From assembly GCA_947447265.1 (NCBI GenBank), contig CANFKC010000026.1, forward strand, positions 1 to 64,000: a stretch of DNA of 64,000 nt. Direction: 5' to 3'. Each line of letters opens with the position of its first letter. The stretch's first letter is position 1. The notes below the pieces were generated by a model. The model was not told the origin of the DNA and ran no database searches. It saw nothing but the letters and a program-made list of their open reading frames with translations. This DNA comes from Chitinophagaceae bacterium. GTDB taxonomy: Bacteria; Bacteroidota; Bacteroidia; Chitinophagales; Chitinophagaceae. The translations under genes were made by a program, and so were the position numbers. This document shows, piece after piece, positions 7,901 to 16,888 of this stretch.

Positions 7901-10181
7901 CCCATTGCCTGCGGCAATAGGCGGACCTGCAACTGTTTGCGCAGGCAGCACTATAACACTTACCGAATCAACTACTCCAGGTACCTGGAGCAGCAGCGCA
8001 ACATCAGTTGCAACAGTTGTTGGTGCAGCTACAAGTGCAACCGTTTTTGGTAGCACAGGTGTTACTTCAACAAGTTTTGTTACCATTACCTTTACTTCAA
8101 CGGCTACAGGTTGCCAGGCTTCAACAACAATAGCTGTTGAGCCAGTGCCTGCTGCTATTGCCGGTTCACATGCAGTTTGCGTCGGCAGCACTGACACATT
8201 ATCATCTGCTACCACTGGCGGCACATGGAGTGTACTTTCTGGCGGCACTTTCGCTTCTGTAACTTCAGGTGGTGTTGTAATACCAACCGGAACACCAGGC
8301 ACCGCTACTATTAAATATGCATTAACTGCAACCGGTTGTTTCGTTTCTTATGCGGTTACTGTTAACCCGGTTCCTGCCGCTATTACAGGTCTTTCTTCAG
8401 TATGCCCAGGTTATGCTATAGCACTTAACGATGCCACTACAGGCGGCACATGGTCGAGCGCTGACACTTCACTGGCTACAGTAGTAGCGGGATCAGGTAG
8501 CAGCTCTATCGTAACCGGTCGTGCTACTGGCAGCGATGTTATCTACTATACTTTATCTACAGGTTGCCGTGCACAAAAAACAATCACTATCCTTCCTGCA
8601 CCAGCGCCGATTACAGGCTCTGCAACAGTTTGCGCTGGTTTTACTACCGGCCTTATCGATACGCCTACAACGGGTGGTATCTGGACCAGCAGCGCTCCTG
8701 GCATAGCACGCGTTGACACTTTCACCGGTTTAGTACATGGCGCTGCCGCTGGTACTGCGGTTATCACTTACACCACCAGCACTTATGGTTGCTCTGCATT
8801 CCTGCCGATTACTGTATTGCCAATATTGTTACCTTCAGTAGGTATTACGATGAGCACATCAACTTCAATTTGCGCAGGCACTTCGGTTACCTACACCGCA
8901 TCACCTACAAATGGAGGCACCGCTCCGACTTATGTTTGGAAGGTTAATCGTGTTGTTATAGGTACCGGCGCAACACTTACATATACACCAAATAATGGTG
9001 ATACAGTGCGAGTAGTAATGACCAATAATCTTACCTGTCCAGCGCATACGCGCGACAGTTCTTTCGTAAGAATGACAGTTAACCCATTACTTGTTCCTTC
9101 AGTTAATATTACTACCGGCATCGGCGATACAGTTTGTACCGGCTCTTCTATTACATTTAACCCTAACCCGGTTAATGGTGGTTCTACCCCTACATTTAAC
9201 TGGACGGTTAACGGCGTATCTGTATGGACAGGCGCAACCTGGACTTACTATCCTGCAAATGGCGACGTTATCAGGGTATTGATGCACACCAGCGTAACCT
9301 GCAGAACAACCGATACCGTAAGCGATATACTGCATATTACAGTAAGCCCTTACCTTACACCTGCTGTGACCGTTACCGGTTCTGATACCGCTTGCGAAGG
9401 CTACCCTGTAGTTTTACATGCTAACCCTGCAAACGGCGGCTTTACACCTACTTATCAATGGCAGCTCAATGGTACCACAGCAATAGGCACCGGCAGCACA
9501 CTTGCTTACATGGCAAGCAATGGCGACGCTATCCGCGTTAAGATGACCAGCAGCTTCCCTTGCGTGGTTACACCAACCGCTTACAGCAACCCTTATGATA
9601 CCATAACTGTGGTTCCGGTTGATACCCCGGTTGTAACAGTGATTGTATTACCTGGCTACATACTTTCAGCAGGTTCTACTGCATGGTTTGCGGCAACTGT
9701 TGTTGGCGGTGGCTCTGCTCCTACTTTCCAATGGTACAGAATGGGCGGCATTATTCCTGGCGCAACACTTTCTACCTACCACACCAATGTATTTGCAAGT
9801 GGCGATTCATTTATCTGCCGCGTAACCAACCACGATTTCTGTAACGGAATTACCGGTTTCGACTACCAAAGGGTTTACATTGGCGATAACGTTGGCGTGA
9901 AAGAAGTTAATGCCGACAACAGCAATGTTACTTTAATGCCGAATCCGAACAACGGTTCGTTCACTATTAAGGCTGACCTTGCTGCAGCAATTGATGAAGA
10001 TGTAGACGTTGAAATTACCAATATGCTGGGTCAGGTTATTTATAAAAATAAACTGAAGACCAGTCACGGTAGCTTTGAAGAACACATAACGCTTGATGGC
10101 ACACCAGCCAGCGGAATGTATATGATAAACGTGCATTCAGAACACTTGTCAAAAGTGATCCGTTTCGCACTGGAAAAATAA
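4977..10181 (+). CDS. T9SS-secreted multidomain protein with FG-GAP and Ig-like repeats
   Basis: The preferred start at 4977 gives 1734 aa and places a signal peptide (MVKNYY to VLAQP) at the N terminus; the in-frame start at 4917 would add 20 residues unlike a signal peptide. Order of parts: IPT/TIG-like domain; seven FG-GAP/VCBS repeats with Ca-binding cores such as DLDGDGLAD, DFDGDGRLD and DINGDGKTD; about ten BIg2-like repeats of roughly 75 aa, each with a (V/I)C(A/S/V)G motif and a GG(T/S)WSS core; four longer Ig-like repeats with APTYVW/STPTFNW; and a T9SS type A domain beginning VTLMPNPNNGSF and ending FALEK. It is probably exported by T9SS and held on the surface or released. Function (adhesion, glycan or matrix binding) is an inference. 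A terminator follows. Confidence 0.85.
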   Translation: MVKNYYPRLKNLIGSLVTGITAFGLLNGGQVLAQPTITSVVSASRIPGSTDTINGTNFNAILNKNIVRYGATKATLLSGSTTRLVVTVPLGATNAPITVTDTSASVHTTGFQQYPNVPKYDNSCFIPGQFNFAAKIDLSVPAGTTPRPYIAQVGDLDGDGLADLVTANHGSNLLSIFRNTSTGPGNISQSWVSNINPSSSPANIKFADFDGDGRLDMVVAFDNNVNIAIYRNTSSPGSITFSSVRLVQMITSATPPPSIQQVTVGDFDNDGRPDIAVAAKGIDSISVIRNQIAVIPATLFVAGSFSAHKSFYVGSGTAPGSLFASDINGDGKTDIVTCNAGSISVFADTSTVAGSIGFSTPSSFATVSATASVDVIATDLNGDGKPDVAVTMNDASYLGTLSVFRNTSSSGAVSFGTRVDYATSTSIPDILAGLTSADFDGDGKTDIVATQKYANTIYLFRNVSSSGTIALSAAGTYTTGLSPTAVTVGDMDNDKRPDIIVGNSPTSGTVAGDISIFRNIPIPYVDEITGPTTICMGSLTDTLRDSTSGGYWTSTNPSVAVINATTGAVLPIAPGVDTAIYTFVCQGDTASVMRAFTVAAAPTVLPVGGGSSSICSGTTSAAFTDFSAGGTWSVTPASVATITSGGVVHGISGGTATVSYTVSSGVCGSVSATSTIIINQTPSAITGDVHQCVGTSDTLGNAFSGGTWTSSPSTIASVTASTGIVRGVTTGTATITYTLPGGCYVTRGDTVSSTPSVAAITGPTVVCTGSTITLATTTTGGSWSSANNAIASVNSFGVVTGNSAGTVNITYSVTNSCATAFQIRTLTVNTTPSAITGTFNICSGTSTTLGSSPSGGSWSSSATGTASIGSSSGIMYGGSTSGSATITYTLAGCSVTQAVTVNPAPPGISGSASVCVGSSTTLTDGVAGTWSSSNPAVASIESTTGVTYGVATGSVTITFTSTAYGCGITSAFTVNPLPAAIGGPATVCAGSTITLTESTTPGTWSSSATSVATVVGAATSATVFGSTGVTSTSFVTITFTSTATGCQASTTIAVEPVPAAIAGSHAVCVGSTDTLSSATTGGTWSVLSGGTFASVTSGGVVIPTGTPGTATIKYALTATGCFVSYAVTVNPVPAAITGLSSVCPGYAIALNDATTGGTWSSADTSLATVVAGSGSSSIVTGRATGSDVIYYTLSTGCRAQKTITILPAPAPITGSATVCAGFTTGLIDTPTTGGIWTSSAPGIARVDTFTGLVHGAAAGTAVITYTTSTYGCSAFLPITVLPILLPSVGITMSTSTSICAGTSVTYTASPTNGGTAPTYVWKVNRVVIGTGATLTYTPNNGDTVRVVMTNNLTCPAHTRDSSFVRMTVNPLLVPSVNITTGIGDTVCTGSSITFNPNPVNGGSTPTFNWTVNGVSVWTGATWTYYPANGDVIRVLMHTSVTCRTTDTVSDILHITVSPYLTPAVTVTGSDTACEGYPVVLHANPANGGFTPTYQWQLNGTTAIGTGSTLAYMASNGDAIRVKMTSSFPCVVTPTAYSNPYDTITVVPVDTPVVTVIVLPGYILSAGSTAWFAATVVGGGSAPTFQWYRMGGIIPGATLSTYHTNVFASGDSFICRVTNHDFCNGITGFDYQRVYIGDNVGVKEVNADNSNVTLMPNPNNGSFTIKADLAAAIDEDVDVEITNMLGQVIYKNKLKTSHGSFEEHITLDGTPASGMYMINVHSEHLSKVIRFALEK

Positions 10182-10203
10182 AAAAAGGTAAGTACAAGTA
10201 CGG

Positions 10204-10272
10204 GTTCCGGCTTTAGTCCAATCTTGAAGGGATAACACCCAACACGATGAAACTAAAGCCGGAACTTTTTTT
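10204..10272 (+). terminator. Intrinsic terminator after the 1734-aa gene
   Basis: A perfect 14-bp stem (GTTCCGGCTTTAGT at 10204 with ACTAAAGCCGGAAC at 10252) is followed by seven Ts. The 34-base loop is long. Confidence 0.8.
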
Positions 10273-10352
10273 ATGAAGGGGCATCCGCTACTCGACAGGT
10301 GTTGGGTCAAGCCGAAATCGTCTGTCAAGAGAATACGTTTCGCACTTTTAGG

Positions 10353-10380
10353 TTTTGACTTTTTACTTTTGACTTAATAC
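10353..10380. repeat. Heptamer run (TTTTGAC family)
   Basis: Four 7-base units (TTTTGAC, TTTTTAC, TTTTGAC, TTAATAC) lie upstream of the tolC-like gene. Confidence 0.75.
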
Positions 10381-10426
10381 GGCTCAGTATTTCAATATAA
10401 AATGTAGCCTATAGCAATTTTTCTGC

Positions 10427-10434
10427 TACTTTTG
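10427..10434 (+). promoter_or_regulatory. -7 promoter box for the tolC-like gene
   Basis: TACTTTTG is an exact TAnnTTTG match, 33 bases before the ATG at 10468. No convincing -33 TTTG is visible. Confidence 0.55.
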
Positions 10435-10467
10435 TAAGAGACATAGTCAAAATTTGTCCGCCGGTAT

Positions 10468-11946
10468 ATGCACCGATATTTTAGTTTAACTCACCCCGTA
10501 ATCGCAAAAACTTTATTTGCCTTCCTTATTGTTGCTTTCTCCATTTCCGCAGATAATGTATCAGCACAGCAGGGAACAATCTGGAGCCTGCAACGTTGTG
10601 TGCAATACGCTATCGACCACAATATTTCCATAAAACAAGATTCACTGAATGCGCGCCTTGCACGGTATACGGTTTTGCAAAGCCAATTATCTCAAATCCC
10701 GAGTGCCAGTGCATCCGCATCTTACGGCAAGAACTTTGGCCGTTCCATTAACCCGACCACTAACCAGTTCGTAGAAGGCAGCTACAATGCGCTGAGCCTT
10801 TCCGCGACTGCCAATGCCCTCCTTTTTGCAGGTTTGCAAACACGTAACAACATTGCCAGAAACAAACTGAACCTGGAAGCATCAATCGCCGACCTGGAAC
10901 AATTAAAGGACAATGTATCACTGAGCGTTGCAAATGGCTTTTTGGTGGCCTTGCTTGCCCAGGAACAGATAAACATAAGCAAGAGCCAGGTTGAGGTAAC
11001 CAAGGCGCAACTTAGCCAGACACGCGCCTTCGCTAACGCCGGCCGTCTGCCTGAGCTTAATGTAGCCCAATTGGAAAGCCAGCTGGCAACTGACAGCGCT
11101 AACCTTATCAATTCTATATCATCTTTCAATTCCGCAATACTGGATCTTAAAGCCTTGCTGAATCTCGATTTTGACGAACCATTCACGATACAGGTTCCGG
11201 ATGCTGAAGTAAGTGGCCAGCTATTGGTTTCAGGCCTGCAACCAGCGGATATTTATGACAAGGCAAAAATGCATTTTGGATCCATAAGGGGAAGCCAACT
11301 AAGGGTGAGCGCAGCCGAAAAAAGCCTCGCGGCGGCAAAGGGCGGCATGTATCCGCAACTGAGCGCGGGCTACCAGGCAGGAACCAATTTCGCCAGCAAT
11401 TACCAAACCTATAAATATACACTCGATGGTACCTATAACCAGGTAGGTACCGCCGGCTTCACCGCCGATAGTCCATTGCTGTTTGTTTATCAGCCCAATG
11501 TAGTTGCTGCTGGCACTACAGTGCCGTTCAACACACAATTTGACAATAATCTGCGCCACTTTGTGTATCTTAACCTTAACATACCCATTTTTAGCGGCTG
11601 GCAGTCAGGCTACAATGTAAAACAGGCCAAAATAAACCTGGCGTCGCAGGAGCTGAATGAATATAATGCAGCATTAACGCTGAAACAGGATGTTTATAAG
11701 GCACACAACAATGCACTGAATTCTATACAGAAGTACAGTGCAGCACGCAGGGCCTCAGAAGCGGCTAACAGGGCATTTGAGTTCGCTAAAAAGCGCTATG
11801 ACCTTGGCCTTACCAGCACAGTAGACCTGCTGGTAACACAAAATAGCCAGTTCACCGCCGCTTCGAACATAGTTATTGCAAAATATGACCTTATCTTTAA
11901 GCTGAAAGTGATTGATTATTATTTAGGAAAAGAAATAAAGCTGTAG
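10468..11946 (+). CDS. TolC-family outer membrane efflux protein
   Basis: This 492-aa protein has a signal peptide (through NVSAQ) and the two long coiled-coil helical stretches per half typical of TolC/OEP channels. They are rich in Gln/Ala/Asn, for example around 130-240 and 380-470. The C-terminal half carries the FEFAKKRYDLGLTSTVDLL motif, a hallmark of the family (second OEP repeat). It forms the outer-membrane exit duct for a tripartite efflux pump or type I secretion system. No inner-membrane pump or periplasmic adaptor is adjacent. It is followed after 3 bases by an inositol monophosphatase-family gene, so the two are probably co-transcribed. Confidence 0.9.
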   Translation: MHRYFSLTHPVIAKTLFAFLIVAFSISADNVSAQQGTIWSLQRCVQYAIDHNISIKQDSLNARLARYTVLQSQLSQIPSASASASYGKNFGRSINPTTNQFVEGSYNALSLSATANALLFAGLQTRNNIARNKLNLEASIADLEQLKDNVSLSVANGFLVALLAQEQINISKSQVEVTKAQLSQTRAFANAGRLPELNVAQLESQLATDSANLINSISSFNSAILDLKALLNLDFDEPFTIQVPDAEVSGQLLVSGLQPADIYDKAKMHFGSIRGSQLRVSAAEKSLAAAKGGMYPQLSAGYQAGTNFASNYQTYKYTLDGTYNQVGTAGFTADSPLLFVYQPNVVAAGTTVPFNTQFDNNLRHFVYLNLNIPIFSGWQSGYNVKQAKINLASQELNEYNAALTLKQDVYKAHNNALNSIQKYSAARRASEAANRAFEFAKKRYDLGLTSTVDLLVTQNSQFTAASNIVIAKYDLIFKLKVIDYYLGKEIKL

Positions 11947-11949
11947 TGT

Positions 11950-12735
11950 ATGAATGATATGAAAGAAGTGTTACTGAGAGCCACTGCCGAGGCGGGGAAG
12001 ATCATCCAATATTATTTTAACGGCACCTTTAAAGTAAATAATAAAGAAGGCATCAACAACCTGGTAACAGAGGTTGACCAGCTTTCAGAAGATAAAATAA
12101 TTGAAGTAATTAAAGCCAACTTCCCGGAGCACAGTATTATAAGCGAAGAAGTGGGCGAGCTATTGCAGCCTTCCGACTACCAATGGATAATTGACCCTAT
12201 TGACGGCACGGTAAACTTCGCACATGGCATACCTATATGTTGCGTGAGTATTGCCCTCAAGTATAAAGATGATCTTATGCTGGGTGCAGTATTCAACCCA
12301 ATGATGAATGAGATGTTCTTTGCTGAAAAAGGCAAGGGCGCAACGCTCAACGGGCTGCCAATATCGGTATCTACAAAAACAGATTTTAAGAAAGCATGCC
12401 TTGTAACCGGATTCCCCTATAAGTGGCCGGAATCAGAACAGCACCCTATTAAAGTATTTGAACGCTTTATTATGGAGGGTCTGCCTATCCGCCGCCTCGG
12501 TTCTGCCGCACTCGATCTTTGCTGGGTTGCCTGTGGTCGCTTCGATGGCTTCTGGGAATATAACCTCAGCTCTTGGGATGTTGCCGCCGGCTACCTTATA
12601 GTACAGGAAGCAGGGGGCATAATAACCAACTTTGAAGGTTCGCCGTACAATGTATTTGAGCGCGAAACGCTGGCAACAAATGGCCATATACATAACGCCA
12701 TGCTCGAAGCTATAAACCGCAGAAAAGAAAACTAA
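11950..12735 (+). CDS. Inositol monophosphatase family protein
   Basis: This 261-aa enzyme belongs to the Mg-dependent, Li-sensitive phosphatase superfamily that includes inositol-1-phosphatase (SuhB) and related sugar or nucleotide phosphatases. The metal-binding residues are visible: E66-E67 in SEEVGE, the D82-P-I-D85-G-T motif, and W209-D210 in SSWDVAAG. Length matches the family. A second in-frame ATG three codons in (11959) is an alternative start. It sits 3 bases downstream of the TolC-family gene. The substrate cannot be settled from sequence; inositol phosphate, histidinol phosphate or PAP are all possible within the fold. Confidence 0.88.
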   Translation: MNDMKEVLLRATAEAGKIIQYYFNGTFKVNNKEGINNLVTEVDQLSEDKIIEVIKANFPEHSIISEEVGELLQPSDYQWIIDPIDGTVNFAHGIPICCVSIALKYKDDLMLGAVFNPMMNEMFFAEKGKGATLNGLPISVSTKTDFKKACLVTGFPYKWPESEQHPIKVFERFIMEGLPIRRLGSAALDLCWVACGRFDGFWEYNLSSWDVAAGYLIVQEAGGIITNFEGSPYNVFERETLATNGHIHNAMLEAINRRKEN

Positions 12736-12816
12736 CAGCACACCCAATTTATACCCTGGAATATCCGCTCTTAAACCCCGGTGAATACCGTGTTTTTCTG
12801 TTGATGTAATTAACCC

Positions 12817-14334
12817 ATGACGTATAAATTATCTACTTTACTTTGTTTGTTGTTGTTGGCTGCTACCAACAGTATGGCGCAATTATCGCCGGCTGAAGGC
12901 AGGGAACTGCACTACCGTATAATCGCTTTCTCCGGAGAGAAAGCAACCACTGGTTCCATGCTCGAAATTGCAACGGGAACCTACACCACCGCGGCCGATT
13001 TCCAGAAGAACATATCCATACATATACCCTGCACTGGCGCTGCTACCATTGCAGAAGTACCCGCTTTTGGCACCGCCTATACATGGCGGATATCAGCAGG
13101 CAAAACGGCAAAGACGGATGCAACGCTACATCACTTTACAACCCTCCGAAATCCAGTCTTAGATACTGCACAAAACAGGTTCCGCATTATTAAGAACAAC
13201 GGAAAATATAACGGCGCCTACTTTATTGTTGATGGCACCCGGTGCATGTATAACAGCACGGGCTTGCCGGTATGGTATCTGCCCGATATTGATGGCTTCA
13301 TTAATGCAGGCACTCAGGTGCGCGATATAAAAATTACACCGCAAGGCACCATTACACTCCTTGCCGGTGAAAATGCCTTTGAAATAAATTACGACGGCAA
13401 GCTACTGTGGTATAAGCCAACTACAACTAAGCTACGCGACCTGGAAATACCCGAAGCCCATCTGCACCATGAGTTTACCCGCTATAAAAACGGACATTAC
13501 ATGGTATTGGGTAACGAGATATACTGGTTTAAATTACCAACCCCTGAGGCGGATTCCTTCACCCGCATAAAGAAGACAGAGATGCTGCCTGATCCCGGTC
13601 ATAAAAAATATGCCAGTGCGCAATTCGGCACCATACTGGAGTATGATAAAGCGGGCAAGCTCGTATGGTCGTGGAAAGCAGTAGATCACTTTAATACAGC
13701 AGACCTTTACTATCGCAAACTGCCGGGCGTAATGGGTAACCTCGACCTGCACCAGAATGCATTCTATTTTGATGAAGCGACAAAACACATTTATGTAAGT
13801 TTTAAGCCCATAAGCCAGGTATTAAAGATAAAATACCCTGAAGGCGATGTAGTGAATGCCTTTGGCAAAAGCTATATTGCCGGCGAAACCGGCGACAACT
13901 TTTTCTGCGAACAGCACAGTTGCAAACGCTCGAAAGAAGGCTACCTCTATGTTTTCAATAACAACCTTTGCGATTCGCTGGCGATACCCTCCATTGTTAT
14001 GATGAAGGAGCCCGCAAATAACAATGAACGTTTAAAGAAAATATGGGAGTTTGAAGTTCCCGTAGAAGAAGCACAAAAAAATGAACTCCGTTCGCTGGAC
14101 AAATCACACTTTGGTAGTGTGCTGGAGCTGCCGGACATGAACCTATTCGCGTCTGCCTGCAGCCCTTACGGGAATGTATTTATAGTAAACAGAAGCAAAG
14201 AAGTACTGTTCCATGCGGTATCAGAGAAATACGATTCTTCTTCAAACAAGTGGAACGCACAACCCACTTACCGTGCCAGTTTCATCGCATCACGCGCGGC
14301 GCTGAACAAGGTAATCGTGACCCACAAGAATTAA
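12817..14334 (+). CDS. Secreted arylsulfotransferase (ASST)-like paralogue
   Basis: This 505-aa protein parallels the one at 3090-4613 along its whole length. It has a signal peptide ending near NSMAQ, an opening ELHYRIIAFSGEKA that matches NYRIIGFSFPEKA in the other copy, then HHEFTRYKNGHYMVLGNE, GKLVWSWKAVDHF, SQVLKIKYPEG and CEQHSCKRSKEGYLYVFNNN. The two genes lie on opposite strands on either side of the 1734-aa gene, tolC and the phosphatase gene. It could be a periplasmic sulfotransferase or a non-catalytic propeller. Its 3' end overlaps the convergent lipoprotein gene by 4 bases. Confidence 0.72.
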   Translation: MTYKLSTLLCLLLLAATNSMAQLSPAEGRELHYRIIAFSGEKATTGSMLEIATGTYTTAADFQKNISIHIPCTGAATIAEVPAFGTAYTWRISAGKTAKTDATLHHFTTLRNPVLDTAQNRFRIIKNNGKYNGAYFIVDGTRCMYNSTGLPVWYLPDIDGFINAGTQVRDIKITPQGTITLLAGENAFEINYDGKLLWYKPTTTKLRDLEIPEAHLHHEFTRYKNGHYMVLGNEIYWFKLPTPEADSFTRIKKTEMLPDPGHKKYASAQFGTILEYDKAGKLVWSWKAVDHFNTADLYYRKLPGVMGNLDLHQNAFYFDEATKHIYVSFKPISQVLKIKYPEGDVVNAFGKSYIAGETGDNFFCEQHSCKRSKEGYLYVFNNNLCDSLAIPSIVMMKEPANNNERLKKIWEFEVPVEEAQKNELRSLDKSHFGSVLELPDMNLFASACSPYGNVFIVNRSKEVLFHAVSEKYDSSSNKWNAQPTYRASFIASRAALNKVIVTHKN

Positions 14335-15083
14335 TAATAACTGATCACTCGCTCCGTAATACTTACTGGTTTATCTTTCACAATTGTAGTTCGCTTTAAC
14401 CAGTTACCCTGCTTATCGTAAACATCATACCGGTATTGCGTTACCCAACCCTCGTCATCATCTTCGCCAAACTTATGTTCTTCAATTTTATAACCGGTGT
14501 CGTTATAGGCATAAGTTACGCGCATAACAATGTTACTGTCCGCATTAAAAAAACTGCACGCTGCTTCCAGTCCCCTATCATTATAGGAATAAACATTTTT
14601 GCGCAATAATTTACCGTTTTCCCAGCGTGATATCTCTTCGGCTACATTACTATTTACATCGTAAAGAAACCGCATGGTCAAATTCAGGCTATCTCTGCCG
14701 TCATACTGATCTTGCCCGGTAACCAAGCCGTGCTCGTCATAAATAAATATCGTTTTATACGCAAAACTACTGTCATCATTGTATTTAATTGCTTGCAGCG
14801 GCCGACCCGAATTATCAAACTGGTACACGCATTTTTTCACATGATCATTCGCCAACCATATCAGTTCAACAGAAGTATTGCCGCGGTTATTAAATTGCCA
14901 TGCGCTCTTATTAAGTAGGCTATCACCATCGTTTTTCGCTCTTGCCGGCTTCACTTTGTATTCGGTTTGCTCCAACGATTTCACCTTGCCTTTGAGACCC
15001 ATTTTAACCAACGAATTCTTAGACCTGTCGTGAGAACAGGATACAAACAATACCGATGCAACTATGAGGACCAACCACTTCAT
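14331..15083 (-). CDS. Predicted lipoprotein with RHS/YD-like repeats
   Basis: This 250-aa protein has a short hydrophobic leader ending in a lipobox-like FVSC (Cys16), so it is probably a lipoprotein. The body is made of repeated short beta units such as YQFDNSGRPLQAIKYNDD, FLYDVNSNVAEE, YSYNDRGLEA and YAYNDTGYKIEE. This YD/RHS-like pattern is common in small uncharacterised Bacteroidota envelope proteins. No enzymatic motif is seen. The next minus-strand gene (15162-15902) lies just upstream and is also a small secreted repeat protein. A TATCTTTA box at 15088-15095 is only 5 bases from the ATG, so its role is doubtful. Confidence 0.7.
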   Translation of the reverse strand: MKWLVLIVASVLFVSCSHDRSKNSLVKMGLKGKVKSLEQTEYKVKPARAKNDGDSLLNKSAWQFNNRGNTSVELIWLANDHVKKCVYQFDNSGRPLQAIKYNDDSSFAYKTIFIYDEHGLVTGQDQYDGRDSLNLTMRFLYDVNSNVAEEISRWENGKLLRKNVYSYNDRGLEAACSFFNADSNIVMRVTYAYNDTGYKIEEHKFGEDDDEGWVTQYRYDVYDKQGNWLKRTTIVKDKPVSITERVISYY

Positions 15084-15161
15084 TTTTTAAAGATATAAAC
15101 ATTGCAGCAAGAAAGGAAAAGCAGCACGGAATACCCGTTAGGCATGGAATACGATTCACAA

Positions 15162-15902
15162 TTACCTAACCCTGTAATAGTATCGTCTCGCTGTGTTGCT
15201 TCGTTGTTCTGTAGCCAGCAACCTTACGCCAAAGACTTTGCGCTTTCCATTATCTCTGTAATTCGCTGAAAAACGATAGTATTTTTCGGGATAGTCAAAT
15301 TGCCCGGCGAGTATTAATGCACCTACTTTAGCAGTATCGCCTGGTGCTATTGCTACCGTATGAAATTCATCTGAATTAAACATTCTATCGGCATGAACAA
15401 CAACCTGTCGCCTGGTATCATTTACAAACCAGAAGTCCGATGAATAAACAGCCTCGGGCATCACTACTCTTTCATTTTGAATCGCAGGCCGTATGGTTGG
15501 TTCCTGCTTAGGGGAGAATACCCGAGGGCAATCATCATAGCTATTTTCTGTAAAACCGGTAACGCTACCGTCAATAGCAAACTTTGTAACTGACCTATAC
15601 CACTGTATACCACCATCAGGCGCAGAACTCCATTCCGCTTTGCTTACAGCCCCATTATCATAATAAGAAAAATAAACCGAACTATGCCCACCAACCTTTC
15701 TTATCTCCTGCTCATAAATCACTTTACCATTGATGTCGTATGCAATCGCTTTCCCGAAATTGCTGTTAACATAACATTGAGTTGTTGATATTCTACCATT
15801 ACTAAAATAATGTTTTTCGCAGCCGTCTTTACCCTGCGCGAAGAGGCATACTGCTGAAAACTGCAGACAAATAACTAAACAAATTCCTGGCCAATACTTC
15901 AT
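15162..15902 (-). CDS. Secreted protein with MORN/YwqK-like repeats
   Basis: The ATG at 15902 gives about 246 aa starting MKYWPGICLV with a signal peptide ending near CLFAQG; the upstream in-frame TTG at 15911 is less likely. The first half has short repeats of the MORN/YwqK kind (HYFSNGRIS, AYDINGKVIYEQE, YYDNGAVSKAEW). The second half (about 125-246) is a beta-rich region with no recognised motif. Function is unknown. It shares orientation and repeat character with the lipoprotein gene downstream, 78 bases away. Confidence 0.65.
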   Translation of the reverse strand: MKYWPGICLVICLQFSAVCLFAQGKDGCEKHYFSNGRISTTQCYVNSNFGKAIAYDINGKVIYEQEIRKVGGHSSVYFSYYDNGAVSKAEWSSAPDGGIQWYRSVTKFAIDGSVTGFTENSYDDCPRVFSPKQEPTIRPAIQNERVVMPEAVYSSDFWFVNDTRRQVVVHADRMFNSDEFHTVAIAPGDTAKVGALILAGQFDYPEKYYRFSANYRDNGKRKVFGVRLLATEQRSNTARRYYYRVR

Positions 15903-16061
15903 AATGTACAAGTTCCCTGTATTGCGGTTGCCAAAATGCGTGCCAAAATAAAACTAATGAGATGAACACCCCACCCAAAGGTCACAACAAATTCATATAA
16001 AAACGGCAATACTGAACTCCTGTTTAATATAAATTTCCTAATTTTAGGTATTCAATCCCCC

Positions 16062-16886
16062 ATGAACAGGTTATTTGTTATTCCCTTTGTATTTTCATTA
16101 CTTGCCGCCGGGCGCAGCCTTGCTCAGGAAAAAGGTAACGTAGCTATACATACCGACCCGCGCCTGGCACTCGTGCTCAGCCGTAGCAAGGCAGTGGAAA
16201 GGGCTGATGATGACGAAGTAAAAATAGCTCCCGCAAAAAAAGTAAAAAATAAAACCGCAGCCAGCATTTCAATTAAACCGAGTAACAGGTCGGCTAATAC
16301 TACTGTGACCACACAGGATAGGGAGCCCATAAAAAAGGCAAAGGCGGTCTACAATCCTGAAGAAGACGATGCTATCGTGGAAAAGCCAACCAGAGGGAAA
16401 CATTCAGCCGAGAAGGACGACAAGCAGGAACGAATAGCCTATACCAGGGCTAAAGCAGCGGAAAAGGAAAACATAACTAACGAAAAATCGAATGAAGAAG
16501 AAATAAGGGCTTACCGCGAAGGCATAGAAAAGGAAAGAGGAGAAAAAGGCCCTTCAAAAAAAATAGGAAAGTCTGGAATTGCCGCCGATGAAGTAAGATA
16601 CCTTACTACGAGCGTGAGCGGCACCAGCCGTGGTGGCAGGTATAATGGTAACGGCTTCCGGGTGCAGATATACTACGGCACCAGCCGCGAAGAAGCAATG
16701 CGCCGCAAAGCCGAATTTATGCGCCACTATCCCGGTGTACCAACCTACTTTTCATATGCTACCCCAACCTACCGCGTAAAAGTAGGCGACTACCGCCGCC
16801 GCGAAGACGCTATAAGCATGTTTCGCGAAGCGAATGGCACCTACAGCCCCTGTATGATAGTACCTGATAATGTAGCCATTCATTAG
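16062..16886 (+). CDS. SPOR domain-containing exported protein
   Basis: This 274-aa protein has a signal peptide (ending near SLAQE), a long, highly charged and probably disordered linker rich in Lys/Glu (about 40-190), and a C-terminal SPOR-like domain (about 197-274). The domain shows GFRVQIYYGTSREEAMRRK, then YRVKVGDYRRREDA. SPOR domains bind septal peptidoglycan stripped of stem peptides, so a role at the division site or cell wall is likely. A weak TAATTTTA box lies 15-25 bases upstream of the ATG. A heptamer run begins within three bases of the stop codon. Confidence 0.78.
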   Translation: MNRLFVIPFVFSLLAAGRSLAQEKGNVAIHTDPRLALVLSRSKAVERADDDEVKIAPAKKVKNKTAASISIKPSNRSANTTVTTQDREPIKKAKAVYNPEEDDAIVEKPTRGKHSAEKDDKQERIAYTRAKAAEKENITNEKSNEEEIRAYREGIEKERGEKGPSKKIGKSGIAADEVRYLTTSVSGTSRGGRYNGNGFRVQIYYGTSREEAMRRKAEFMRHYPGVPTYFSYATPTYRVKVGDYRRREDAISMFREANGTYSPCMIVPDNVAIH

Positions 16887-16888
16887 GA

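Noticed and set aside
6716-8302. Antisense open frames inside the 1734-aa gene
   Set aside because: Repeats of Gly/Thr/Ser codons leave long open reading on the other strand. They lack domains and regulatory signals.
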